NCBI GenBank assembly: GCA_004794785.1
Contig: SJOL01009412.1
Coordinates: 425,798-489,797 of the forward strand
Direction of reading: 5' to 3'
Source: Opisthorchis felineus
Lineage: Eukaryota; Platyhelminthes; Trematoda; Opisthorchiida; Opisthorchiidae
Length of the DNA: 64,000 nucleotides
Of this stretch, positions 23,330-34,945 are shown in pieces (the stretch's first letter is position 1; each line of letters opens with the position of its first letter). Both the position numbers and the translations under genes were made by a program. A model generated the notes under the pieces. The model saw nothing but the letters and a program-made list of their open reading frames with translations. It ran no database searches and was not told the DNA's origin.

Positions 23330-24118
23330 CAGAGACTTTGGTTGCGGACCCTAATCGCCCTCTTGTCTAGGTGTGGCGTTGTGTGCTGTGTATCGGAAAC
23401 AAGAATTCAAGATGCAAGCACAGTGGTTGAGCTAATCGTTCCATGACGCTCCACTCACTATGCACCTCTGGCGATCCAGAGACTGCTGCGGCAGGATGTG
23501 CAGGGGTTGGTATCGTCCTAAGTCATCGGGCGGAAAGATCCTTGCTTGACTGGATACCCGTTGATGGTCGCCTCTGCGCTGTTCGTCTGGCAACATCTGT
23601 GAAGCACTCTCACGAGGGGGAATTTGATCGATGTCTGTTTGTCATGTCTGCCTACGTCCCAACTGACTGTGGCTCTGACACTGTCAAAGGCAAGTTTTAT
23701 GACACCTTGAATGTCCTCTTGGGCGAGCTGAAAGCCCAGATGTCTCGATTGCCGGAGATCTGAATGCACAAATGTGCAGACTTAGCGCATGTGAGACTCA
23801 ATTAGGTGGTCGGCGTGGATTGGGTTCGGTACATAAACACAGTGGTGAACGATTGCTTCATCTGTGTGCTGACCGCGGGCTGTTTTCATGTAGTACTAAC
23901 TTCCGGAATAGCCGAAGTCGTCTGGTAACTTGGTGTCCATCAACGGCGTGCCGGCCATGAACTCAAATCGGTCACATTGCCATCAGTTATCGATGGCGCG
24001 GATCAATAACTGACTGTCGGCCGTTTTGGAACACGTTTGTGAGTTCCGATCACGCACTCGTCCGTAGTCGCTTTCTCTTCGTTTTTCATGGTCGCGTAAA
24101 ATGCAGAAAAATCGCCTA
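23330..24118 (+). pseudogene. LINE endonuclease domain, frameshifted
   Basis: Three frames together cover an AP-like endonuclease: LIALLSRCGVVCCVSETRIQ (metal-binding SETRIQD motif), then FVMSAYVPTDCGSDTVKGKF, then after a frameshift near 23745 IAGDLNAQMCRLSACETQLG (GDLNA motif), and finally TQIGHIAISYRWRGSITDCR with FVSSDHALVRSR (catalytic SDH). One premature stop and at least two frameshifts make it non-functional, although the key motifs survive. Confidence 0.75.
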
Positions 24119-26266
24119 GCAACTGAGAGGCTGGCAGATCCGGTTGTTGGACGAATTTACCGGAATCGTCTTCTAGAGTCTGTTCCAAATGCTCTACCAT
24201 CAGATGTGAACTCATACTGGGACGAGATCGCCACCTCTTTGCACAGTTCTGAGAGTTTTGCTTGTGGCACGGCGCTACCAGGCTCACTCAAGAACTAGAT
24301 ATCTGACCGAACAGTGGCACTGCCTAAATCTCAGAGGAATATCCCGGCCGGTCCAGAACATAATTTGACTCGACGAATTATCAGACGTCAAGAGGAAGTG
24401 AGCGTGCGAGCCGACCGTGAAGTGTGGTGGACACAGAAAGCCAAGGAAATCGAAGAGGCCCAGAAAGCTGGAAGATTATTTCAGTTGATCCGTGCGACTG
24501 GTCCCCCAAAACCACCTGTGAGCGAAACCATCAAGGATCGGAAAGGAGTGACTATCTTGAGTAAAGAAGAACGCCTCGACCGGTGGCGTTCGACCGACTT
24601 CGAACAACAATTGTCGTGGCCACCAGCTGCCACTCATCTGGAGCCCACAGTTGACGTAGAACCCTGGACGGTGAACGTGGAACCACCTACGGCCCCGGAG
24701 GTTTACGACTGCATATGTTCTCTCAAGCGCCACCGAGCTTCTGGTCCGGATGAGCTCCTATCCGCATCGTTCAAAGATGGGGGTGAAGTCCTCAGTCAGC
24801 GCTTGTCTGATCTGTTTGCTTGAATTTGGGAAAAGGAGCCTGTCCTAAACAACTGGGGAGAGTCGGTGGTAGTGCCCATTTTCAAAAAAGGGGCTCGTAG
24901 TGAGTGTGGTAACCACAGGGGGATCAGCTTGACCCCGGTCGTAACGAGACTGTTGGCGTCACTCGTGCTTCGTCGCCTTACGGTGGCTCGTGAAACACTG
25001 ACTCGAGAGCAGCAAGCGGGATTCCGGCCTGGTAGGGGTTGCGTTGACCAAATCTTCACACTTCGTCAGGTGCTAGAACAACGCCATACGTATAAGCGAC
25101 CCACGATTCTAGTATTCCTGGATTTCCAAGGCGCATTCGACTCGGTTGACCGGTCTGTTCTTCTTGACACGCTTGCCCACCAAGGAATGCCCCGGAAGTT
25201 TGTGAACATAATAAGCTCTTTGTATTCTCGGACTTCCGGACGTGTGAGAGTATACGGCGAGCTCTCCAAAAGCTTCCGTACACAAAGCGGTGTCCGTCAG
25301 GGATGCCCACTCTCTCCTTTCCTATTTAATTTCGTGATCGATGAGATAATGAGACGAACGCTGGAAGGTCTCCAAAACCCCGGTGTTCAGATAGCCTGTG
25401 ACGAAAACCTTGTCGATCTGGAATATGCAGACGACATCGTTCTCATGTTCGAAGAGGAGGAGAGGGCGCAGGCCTTTTTGGATGAACTGACCAAAGTCAT
25501 CCCGTCCTTTGGTATGCACTTTGCACCCACAAAGTGTAAGGTCATGCTGCTGGACATGCAGTCACTGAACACGCCACTTACAATCCAGGGAGAGGCACTG
25601 GAAGTTGTGGAGCGTTTTACGTACCTGGGTAGTTGTATTAGTTCTGATGGTAGTGTGACAGACGAGGTCAATGCACGAATCTGCAAGGCACGGGTCGCGT
25701 TTGCTAATTTGAGGCACCTATGGCGTCAAAGTGGTGTATCCCTGAAACTCAAGGGACGTGTGTATCAAGCTACAGTGCGGGCTGTTTTGTTGTATGGCTG
25801 TGAGACCTGGCCTCTTCGAGCAGCGGAACTGAGGCGTCTTCAGGTGTTTGACAATCGTTGTCTCAGAACCATAGCTCGTGTGGGTTGGTGTCGGCGAATC
25901 CGTAACGAGGCAGTTAGAAAGCGAGTTTTTGGTTGTGCAACGGGTACTTCCATTGAAGAGTGTGTCCAGCACCAGAAGCTGCGTTGGTTGGGACACGTGT
26001 TGCGTATGCCTAATCATCGTTTGCCGAAGAGAGTGCTGTTTTCCATGCCCAATTCAGAGTGGCGGAAGCAGAGAGGTGACCAACTCTTGACCTGGCAGTG
26101 TTATGAAAGAAATCACGAAACGTTTGGGTGCTGTCGGTGCTACTTGCCTTCCAGGATGGGGACCGCGTGATCCTCACTGCGCCTGGTTGGAGACGCTGCA
26201 AGATATGGCTGCCAACCGATGTCAATGGCGATCTGGTTGTCAGTTTCTATCCAGATTGCCTGAATG
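24119..26266 (+). pseudogene. LINE reverse transcriptase, one internal stop
   Basis: One frame runs 24314-26170 apart from a TGA at 24821-24823. It shows [20 protein letters not shown] (RT 0-1), [34 protein letters not shown] (motif A), [20 protein letters not shown] (motif B), [11 protein letters not shown] (motif C, YADD), then the C-terminal [32 protein letters not shown] and [20 protein letters not shown] blocks. After 26170 the tail continues in another frame to about 26266. This domain order, without RNase H, matches RTE-type LINEs. Catalytic Asp residues are intact; the internal stop and terminal frameshift probably inactivate it. Confidence 0.85.
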
Positions 26267-26663
26267 AGTGTTTGGAGGTGTAGGCACCTCGAAGTGATTT
26301 TAGTAAGCTAGCACTAAGTCCCTTCCCCGTCCACCTTTATTCTTTTCTTCACAATAAGGCTTTCAAGTAAATCATGGTTGTATGGCAGCGAAGCATCGGT
26401 GTTGAACACTGATGTCATGCTATCGATAATGATGACCTTAGCTAGACCTAGGTAAACTAATTTTTTGCTACTTCAATCAGCTCATTTACAAGCAGGAAAT
26501 GCGGGCTCGATCCCGCTTAGTCTTGTAGCAGCGCTCCACACTGCGGGTGTGAAGCGCATGCCAAACCGTGAGACAGATCCATTCGTATTAGTAATGAAAG
26601 GAACAACATTGTTCATCCAGCTATAGCACGACTTCCGTGTCTAGCTTGCAGGCCACACGACAA

Positions 26664-26794
26664 GCTCAAGGGCTGAGGTACTGTCAGGTTGCCCAAGTTT
26701 AAATGGTAGCAGTCAAGATATACCGGGGTTGGTCTCGGACCACGGAAATTCTGGTCGGTAAGTTCGCGCATTGTCCACAGAGCCATCTCGACTA
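26664..26794 (-). repeat. SINE family A, diverged
   Basis: The minus strand has a tRNA-like head (box A region ending near 26794; box B region ggtccgagaccaacc) and a body matching other copies (actgtcaggttgcccaag on the plus strand). The tail is poorly kept. Confidence 0.6.
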
Positions 26795-26799
26795 CTTGC

Positions 26800-28330
26800 T
26801 TGGATTAATTACTACTGTATGCATTGCCGGGGCAACAGATCTGAGAAGAGATATGTCGTCTGCTTGCTGTATATCTGTAAACGAACGCCATGGTATCACT
26901 TCGCTTCCACATGCATTAGAGGCTGAAAGTGAGTCTTTTTGCGATAATATTAATGGCGAAATTGAAGAGGAAAGGTGAAAGAGGTCAGCCTTGTTGGACA
27001 ACTTGTTGGGATGAACTCGAGCAAGAGCTTACAGTAGAGCCCCACGCGACCACGGGAGTTGGCGTACGGCGCTTTAAGGTGGGCCAAGAATTTATGGGAA
27101 CATCTTTGCACAATAGATACCGCCATAGTGCCTGACGGTCCACGAGGTCAAAGGCGGCTTTCAAGTCAAGAAAGACCACCATTGCAAGCTGCTGGAAGCA
27201 GTGTCACAGTTACAGAATCTGTCGGCGGGTGAAAATTTGATCGACGCATCCTCTCACAGGACGAAACCCAGCTTGGTTTTCGTGGTCTTGCCTCTTTCTG
27301 TGTTCAGTCAACCTTCGAAGAATGGACCAGAGAGCAACTTCGATGCCACAGCTACCGGGCTAATGTTGCGATGGTTTTCACACAGTGTTCGCGTACCTTT
27401 CTTGAAGATAGGAACAACTGTCGACGTGCCTCACTCTGGGAGAATTTTCTCTTCACCTCATGTGGCACCAGTAAATTTTTGACAAGTGGGCAACTAGGGA
27501 ATCTCCGCCTTTGAGGAGGGCTGGATACGAACCATCCGGTCCTGGTACCTTGTTACATTTCAGCAGAGATATTTCTTATTTACCTGTTTATGGCAGACAG
27601 TCCAGGTCTACATTTCATTATCTCGCAAGCACAGTCTTTTGAAGGAGGCCAGCTAAACTGTTCTTCGAAGCGTTCACTCAGTCTTTCAGATGAATTACTG
27701 GACCGTCTTTTTCACCGTTGCTTTCTTTTGGCCAGCTGATCGTATTAAGCGCTATAGGGCACGACTGTTTCTGGTGACGAAAGCCTTCTCCACCTCCTGG
27801 GCTTCCACTGTCCACCAAAGCTCTCGATCTTTCCTTAGACTTCACTATTTGGTGTTAAGAGGATTTACGTGCACCCTCCTATTCGCTGCATGCTGGTATT
27901 GGTTTCCTAGCATCACTCAGGACTAGTGATCTCGGGGATATCCAGTGGTCATTTGGTCGTGCCTGAGAAGTCGGATAGGCGGCTTTGAACGCCTCTATAA
28001 TACCTCTTTTTACATATTGCCAGGCTTTATCCAGGTGCTTGTTACCAGCGCTGTGTTGGTTTACTTCAGAGAGTAGTTGAACTATCTCAGATTGGTACTG
28101 CTGGACAGTGCTAGTTCTCTGAAGGTGGTGGATTAGTGTCCGTTTCCTTTACTTGTAGGGGTCTGAAAGAAAGTGGATTGTCAGACGTGCGTGATAAGAA
28201 TCAATTTGTGTATCCCAGAAGGAATGACAGTCTTGAACTGTGGCTGTCCATGTGGTCCATGTGGATCCACGACTGATTTGCACTTGGTGGTCGCCAGGCT
28301 ACACGGCAAGGTGCAACCATGCCAAGAAGG
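26800..28330 (-). mobile_element. LINE copy, heavily decayed
   Basis: Minus-strand fragments in ORF order: an endonuclease C-terminal remnant near 28330-28200 (WRPPSANQSW), then [16 protein letters not shown] (27270-27220), VVFLDLKAAFDLVDRQALW (27182 onward, RT motif A), PLSPFLFNF (motif B, near 26975) and a QADDISLL remnant of motif C near 26840. Stops and frameshifts throughout. Long parts of 27330-28140 are not recognisable. Confidence 0.65.
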
Positions 28331-28439
28331 CCAAATAGGAGTAGTGAAATATCGTCATAACCATCATATCCATACTTACAGAAGCAGCGGTATTGACTCC
28401 TCACTAGGAAGGACGGTTTAGAAAAGACCGGCACTATAA

Positions 28440-30390
28440 ATCTCACGTTCCCATCGCCCAATGTTTGACCGTGACCATCGGCGAGTTATCCAATACGGTC
28501 GAAAAAATAAATAAACCGACGGTACTCGAACTTTTCGTAATCTCCTTCATACCCCCCTGACATGTCAAAGGTTGTGCTACTCTGAATTGGGTACGGAGGA
28601 CCACTCTTTTCGGCAAATGATGATTCGGCATGCGCAATACATTGCCTAACCACCGCAGCTCTTAGGGCTGGACACATTTTGTTGAAGTCCCTCTTGCGCA
28701 ACCGAACACTCCATTTCTGTTTGCCTCGTTGCGGATTCGCTGGCACCAGTCTACACGACCTATTCTGAGACACCGGTTGTCGAAGACCTGAAGACGTCTC
28801 ATTTCTGCTGCTCGTACTGACCACGTCTCACAGCCATACAACAAAACAATCCGTACTATAGCCTGATACATATGTCCATTGGGATTCAGGGATATACCGC
28901 TTTTTCCCCAAAGGTGTCTCAACTTAGCAACCGCAACCTGAGCATTAGAGATCCATGCATTAATTTCATCTGTCGCACTACAACCGGAACTTCCGGAATA
29001 TGGAAAACACCACAACTTCAAGTACCCCTCCTTGGATTGTAAGTGACGTGTTCAGTGGCTGCACGTCCAGGAGTATGACCTTGCCTTTTGTCGGTGCAGA
29101 GTGCACGCTCTGTGGCTACTACATTAACTGAGAGTACCCTTTTTGAATATGGGCACTATTATTGACTCACCCCAGTTGTCCGGGATGGTTCGTTTCTCCC
29201 AGGTAGACGGAGACAGACTAGACGGGCACTGGCTGAGGAATTCAACGCCGTTCGTGAACAAAACAGCACTCACTTGACAGTAGCCATGCCATGGCCTGTC
29301 TACCGGTGCGCGCGTTTTTATTAGACTGGAGAAACGCAGTGGAAATCTATAACGGGCGGGTGTATGATAGGAGTGCACGTAGGTATTCCAGAAAGAACGG
29401 CAAGCATTGACCGACCCCCACCACCCGTAACTGATGGCAGTGTGGCGTATTTGGGTTCCGGTGTGGTTCTTTTTGGGGAGCATGTGTTCAGGCGGTTTCC
29501 TCTATTCCGGAAATTGGTATTGTAAAAGAACAGTCAGATACTGTAATAACGGTATTTTCCTCAGCTTAGTTCTCGGTCTGTGCCTCCCAAGCTAGCGCTC
29601 ACGTCAAAACCAACCACCAAAGATGCACAAGGTATATTAACCCCCAAAACGAAGTCAAGAACATTTGTACAGCGCTTCGTATATATAGTGTAAGCGGCGA
29701 CAACTTTCTGGAAATTCGGACGCCTTCTGGATGCGCCATTGGCAACCGGCATTCGGCCAATACTGCGTCATGATTGGCTGTTGGGTCCAGATTTTCAACC
29801 AATCACATCTCGGCTTGATGCCCGGGGTGGCAAGCGTCCCGAAATTTTGGCCAATCTTGCGCGGGGTAGGCTTCTCGGCCGTAGCAGCACCTGACTGCGA
29901 GCGGTAAAGCGGGATCCGTGTGGAATTCCGCCTAACAGATACACATCTGAAGCAGGCCCTCTGCGTTGTCCGTGCATCTCGTGTCCAATCCAAGATGGCC
30001 ACCTAATTGAGCCTCATCAGCGCTTGGTCTACTTAGCTGGGCGTTCGTGTGGCCAACGACGACGTCTGAGCTTTTAGCCCGTTGTAAAATAGCACCTAGG
30101 GCGTCATGGAAACCGCCTTTGGCAGGTTCAGAGCTACCGTCCGTTGGGGCGTAAGCAGACACAATAAACAGGGTGCAATGGGCCTAGCTTTTTCGAGATT
30201 CTTTCACATACTTTGCCAAACAAACAGTGGGAAAGTGATTATCAAGGGATATAAAATCAAAGGGAAACGCCTCCACTCGGTGGCTCAACACAACACTTAC
30301 CCTGGTATGTCCAGCTGCAATGTTTCCTATATTATCAGGGGTGTGTAGCCGGAAGCGGGAAGAGAGCGAGGGGACAATCAATTCATTTAC
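28440..30390 (-). mobile_element. RTE-like LINE with an internal deletion and an LTR-like insertion
   Basis: On the minus strand: endonuclease pieces at 30381-30184 and 30162-29932 (VVLSHRVE, then MSAYAPTDGSSEPAKGGFHD, NAQLSRPSADEAQLGGH). An insert of about 417 bp follows, after which the endonuclease resumes (TNFRNRGN, then RHTAISYGWWGSVNACRSFW). That is joined almost directly to RT block IPDNWGESIIVPIFKKG. Most of the RT core is deleted, and the C-terminal part returns at 29021-28440 ([20 protein letters not shown], then MRMPNHHLPKRVV). Confidence 0.72.
29521..29937. mobile_element. Possible solo LTR nested in the LINE endonuclease
   Basis: This segment exactly interrupts the LINE endonuclease reading and starts TGTAAAAG and ends CCTAACA, so it has TG...CA ends. 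It holds two CCAAT-type boxes (ccaatcac near 29800, ccaatctt near 29850) and a TATA-like cgtatatatag at 29678-29688. No coding capacity. It partly matches 19620-19830. I do not see a clean target-site duplication. Confidence 0.4.
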
Positions 30391-33149
30391 AACATTCTTG
30401 TTTGTGACAGACAGCGTACATCGATGCAGAGGTATGCCAGCGTACGAGCAAGAGCCACATGTTATTCTGCTTACTTTGGTGGGCGAACACTAATATCAGG
30501 CAGTTTTTGGAGTTCGACGTTTTTAGGGTTGGTACTGAAGACGAACTCACAAAAGCTGTCGCTGAGCGTGGTACAAGGTGAACATAGCGGTCAACCCTAG
30601 TGCTGGGGCCTGTAGAGAGTATTCACATTGAGATGGGGTGGGGTAGAAGAGGGAATGGGTGAAGGTGCGAGCAGGCCCGTTTCGATGGTTTTTTTTGATA
30701 AAGCAGCACCATCTTATTGGTTGGGGCAATCTCATTAGTGAAAACAAATGAACTTGTGTGGATCGAATGGTAGAACTCTATCAGAAAGTCGGTAGTTGGC
30801 GAAGAAAATAGTCAAAGTTGCGCCTGAGACATGAAGTATTGGCAACCATGGTTTCCGTTTTGTTTGACCAACTTACTCAGCAACTGACCGTCTGCTGAAT
30901 GCACAGAATACTCGACGTAACCGTTAGGATATCCCCGGTTCCTGTACAGGTCAGTTGCCAGCCGCTGAAAAATAACACTACATCCCACACGTTTGTTGAC
31001 ATTCTTCTCTGAGGTCTACTCATGTTTAATAACTGTTGTTCTCCAAGATTGGATCTGAATTCTCCGTCTTACTGTTCCAGCTGGACTTCTTACTCGTCCA
31101 TTACCATGCATCAGCGAAACTATCCTGGATCAGCTAGCTTGTTCCACGATCTTGGAAGTAAGACCTTGTGTCTGCAATTCTTTGTAGCTTGAAATACAGA
31201 AAAGATGATGGTGTATCTTCATGGTGGACGAGTTTATTTTGGATTCCTGCGTATTATTGATCAGTTTGGTGAGCAGACTCCTCAGAACAGCTCATTGACG
31301 ATTTCTTCCAGGGAACGTTGTTCTCCATCAAGCTTTTGAGCGAATTCATGTAGACAAAAAGTTTTGTGACATCCCTCAAGGGATTTTGATGATTCGTGGA
31401 GAAAATATCATTCTCATCGGAGAAGTGGTAGGACTCATTATGTTTTAACGGAGGTGATGAACCTCCCAAGTATCCAGTGATTTTCATTTGCGGTCCTATC
31501 GAAGTTCTGTTAGTTATGGAGTTGGTCAGTGTCACTTTACTGATTCTGGTCATTGGAAATGCGCGCTTGAGCTGTGTGTGTGAGAGGCTGTAAAATTTGA
31601 GCGACGGCAGTGGTAGTGAGTTTTTAACAGTATTCATGAGATCTCAGTTATCCGACGGCGCCGAGTTCCGTTACTCAGCTGATTTCTTACGGCCCCTGAC
31701 TCACAGAGGGAAAAGATCATCAGCTAGTTGTTCTCTTTGAAAATCAAATGGTGACTAATTCTAACAGCCATTTTCGACCTTCGGTTTCAACACCGTTTGG
31801 TATTGCGACCAGGCTGTTTACCATCCACTCACTGGTTGGGGTCCAGACTGAGGAACTGAAGTTGCGAAAATGGTCGAAGCACTGCTTTGTATACAGATTT
31901 ATCATAGTATAGCTTCATAATGAAAGTTATGCAACCAGATCGATCAGTTTGATTAATATGGAACCAACTACAATTTTCCCATGAAACACGTGTTGTTTAT
32001 CCAACTTTCGCCTTGTATTGGAATTCTCACACTGCTTTTGACTTTCTTTATGAATGATAGTCCTGTGATGGGCTCTTTAATGTGGCATTATAACTTTCAG
32101 TGAGAGTGAATAAACAGAGCTCAAAGACAGAAACACGAAACAGAAAAAAATGTCCAGGAATGTTCACAAACTATTTTACACTTCTCGTTCTTCTTCAACT
32201 TTGTTGTTACTACTATGATGGCATTAGACAGATCTTGGCATTCAAAGCAAACGCGGCGAAAATCTTGTTGATGTGATGTATATGTCGTCAACATGTCGAC
32301 CGTGTTCAAAAGCAAAAAGCACTAACAGTTTAGGGAAAGCTAACCAAAACGAGCTACAATAAAGTTGCCACATGGCTCGTTCAGACAGTCTTGCCATGGT
32401 AATGACAAGTCAGCACATGATTAATCTGGCTCGCCATACGGCAGGAATACGTCCAATTACACAGTTGAGTCATTTGGATGCTATGAATTTGCTTGCGTGC
32501 ACACCCGTGTTGATTCATTATTGATTGCACAGATGCCTATCTTATTGAGAGGAAAAGGCAAGCAGAGGTATTGCCAGATTTACTGTTTTTCACTAGCAAA
32601 CTACCTATACTATTTGCCGGAAAATTTCACATGCCACATGATGCTGCCATGTGGTGTTCTTAATTCTCATAAAGTTCCCATGTTCTCATCGGAGACTTTG
32701 GCTCTCTCATCGTAAGCGCATCAAATTTACAATGCGCATAATTAGGTCAATGTGCACCTAGTAGGGCTATACTCAATTTCGGATAAACTAATTGTGTTAC
32801 TGTACAGTACCTCATCTATCTGATAGCCTTCCCTGTAACTGCGCCGTCTACTACGGCAGTGTGATTGCACACGCTGATCGCAAGAGGTATGGACCGGATT
32901 ATTATGACCTACGTCATCCTCTAACGGAACATAATTTCCTTAGTTTTTCCAAGCCTTAATGGACGTTACCTGTGGCGCCGGAGCCATGCTTCTCACTCTG
33001 ATATAAGCTGAAACCGTGCACTAGTGAATAACTTGATTCAGCTGGAGAAAACCACTTAGTTCACCGCCACCACCGTTTAGGCGAAGGCAAATATAGGGTT
33101 GATTGAGCGCGAAGTGACCACAAGCTCAGACGACTGAGGACCGACAAAC
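30391..33149. other. Intergenic, no supported gene
   Basis: A 127-codon minus-strand frame (31254-31637) and an overlapping short frame look no better than chance. No repeat was recognised. Confidence 0.35.
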
Positions 33150-33410
33150 CTAGTTGCTGGACGAGTCTTTCGAGATATAGGGTACAGGACGGATATGAGA
33201 CGTCTGATATAGTGAAACGTAGATCGTTATTTTTGACATCGAATTTTGTAGCCGTTTAGCCAGTTGTCCTGCATCAGAAGAACACAAAAGCGGGTACAAA
33301 CCTGCATTAAAGGTGGGGAAGATGCTCCGAGCCACATTCTTAACAGTGAGTTGGATGGAGTATTGTGTTTTCTGGACCCATAGATGAAAGACGAGGAAAG
33401 TTCCAATCTG
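33150..33410 (-). other. Open frame, possible element or exon remnant
   Basis: One minus-strand frame is open for about 86 codons from an acceptor-like caatccag (near 33408) to a stop at 33150. It includes FLVFHLWVQKTQYSIQLTVK, ARSIFPTFNAGLYPLLCSSD and QLAKRLQNSMSKI. The pattern is loosely reminiscent of the region before the GIY-YIG domain in Penelope-like elements, but the match is too weak to assign. Confidence 0.2.
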
Positions 33411-34114
33411 GATTGTCTAGCTGAGAGAAAATTTTCCAAAGCTGAAATCACAGTAGCCGCTCTGCATTGCGATATCTTCCGTCGGGAAAATACCGCTAGC
33501 CATATAAAATAGGGAGCAGAGTTCTGGGGTTGATGGAACATTGTCCTCCCGCCCAAGAATTCTTTTGAAGAGATACGTAGAGATATCCGTATCCAGATAG
33601 GACAGTAGACGGTGGGATAAAATTTTTATTTTCATTCCTGTTCGATTAGTGGTTGATAATACATCCGGTCAGCTGCCTGTCCGTAGTCATGAGAGTGGTC
33701 GTGGTCAGTTTTCTGTTTTGTTGTTGTTGGTGTCGTTCTAGGTTTGTGGACACTAAATCTGGTGTCTGTTCACTCTGCAAAGTCCCGATGGTCTAGTGTA
33801 ACATACTATGACACAGGATCAACATCACCTAAGGAACGTTGACTGTTCAGAACATGTGGTTGTTACGTCTGGGTTAACCGCTCAAGGTTAACCTCGTATA
33901 TCACCTGAACAGCGTTGGATGGGAGACTGGGCAGTTTAGAGGTGAAGTGGGCCAAAGTGGGGATCACACTTCCGTCAAAATTAATTGGCCGAACCAGTAA
34001 ATACTAAATACTAAATAAGATGTAGTAAATAATGTAAATACTAGAAGACCAGTAAATACTTTTGCCAGCATCTTACACAGCAGTCCTTACTGTTTCATTT
34101 TTTGATTCGTTTAG
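33411..34114. other. Intergenic, presumed intron of the gene ending at 34291
   Basis: No upstream partner exon for 34115 was recognised. A taaatactaaatacta mini-repeat lies near 34000-34015. Confidence 0.3.
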
Positions 34115-34291
34115 GATGAGAACTGCAACACTGAGGAGCAGTTGGAGCTGGTATCGGAGAAAGAAATTTACGCCCTACAAGCCGAGAGGACAGCTGCCCG
34201 GAAAGCTTTGTCAAAGAGACGAGCACAATTATTTGCCGCCCGTGGGCTGGGTTTACCGGATCCCTCGGATTTACTGTTCGATGATACTTGA
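34115..34291 (+). CDS. Terminal exon of an unrecognised coiled-coil protein
   Basis: After a good acceptor (tttcattttttgattcgtttag), the frame reads 58 residues to TGA: DENCNTEEQLELVSEKEIYA, then LQAERTAARKALSKRRAQLF, then AARGLGLPDPSDLLFDDT. The Glu/Lys/Arg/Ala-rich middle is predicted to be a coiled coil, and the C-terminus is acidic. There is no ATG, so it should be a last exon entered in phase 0 if the first codon is GAT. The composition is unlike the repeat-derived frames around it. Upstream exons would lie to the left, but I could not identify them. No family was recognised. Confidence 0.42.
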   Translation, partial: DENCNTEEQLELVSEKEIYALQAERTAARKALSKRRAQLFAARGLGLPDPSDLLFDDT

Positions 34292-34769
34292 GCGGCAATG
34301 GACAGTGGGATGAGTGGGAACCGATTCGATCCTGTACTCTTATCTCAGAAGACCTGATCCGTACCTTTATTAATCCATCATGAATGTGGCTTGTTTATGA
34401 AACCGATTTTTGAGCATACTTTATCTGACTTCAAGTGGCCAGCTTTACACTGAAATACACGTTCTTCGTGCAAAAATTGCCTCAAAATTGGTCGTAGAGG
34501 GCCTAGAAAGCGTTTGTTAACCAAATAGTTCACTTCGACTAATCTATGGTGCGGTCCTTCATGGAAATTTATTCAGAACTGTAAATACCCATCGAAAAGT
34601 AGAGTTTTGTGGCGCAGATTCTTTTTGATCTTAATCCTCCTCAGAGGACACGGAACAATGGAAACCACTAGCAAACAACCGTTCTGAATGTAGTGCACAT
34701 TCATTCGGAGAGTAACGTAAACGAGAAATTTGGCTGGTATTCAGTTGATTGTCCCGTTAATACCAACTT

Positions 34770-34945
34770 AATTTGCAAATGAGTGTACCTCGCCAATGGC
34801 GTACAATTTAGCGTTCAAGTAGAACGCAAGGTTGAATACATTCGAGGACTCCGCTAATCGGATTAAACTTAAGAAAAGCTAACCCACTGGCGGACTATCG
34901 AAGAGTTGTCGGCAAACTTATATGTAGTGCGTTATGCCACAGAAA
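34770..34945 (+). repeat. Diverged copy of the hammerhead-bearing repeat
   Basis: Shares gttcaagtagaac-aaggttga, atcgaagagtt and nearby blocks with 52270-52395, in the same order. The hammerhead core is no longer recognisable in this copy. Probably a Penelope-related terminal sequence. Confidence 0.45.

Larger units (their letters stand above)
23290..26440 (+). mobile_element. RTE-like non-LTR retrotransposon, nearly full length
   Basis: The best-preserved LINE in the window: an APE-type endonuclease (23330-24118), a reverse transcriptase (24119-26266), and a 3' region ending in a conserved gaagcatcggtgttgaacac-tgatgtcatgc block followed by degraded GAT repeats (26390-26440). The same 3' end occurs at 42915-42990 and, reversed, at 56975-57052. 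No RNase H and a simple-repeat tail fit the RTE clade. The 5' border is not clear. Confidence 0.8.
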
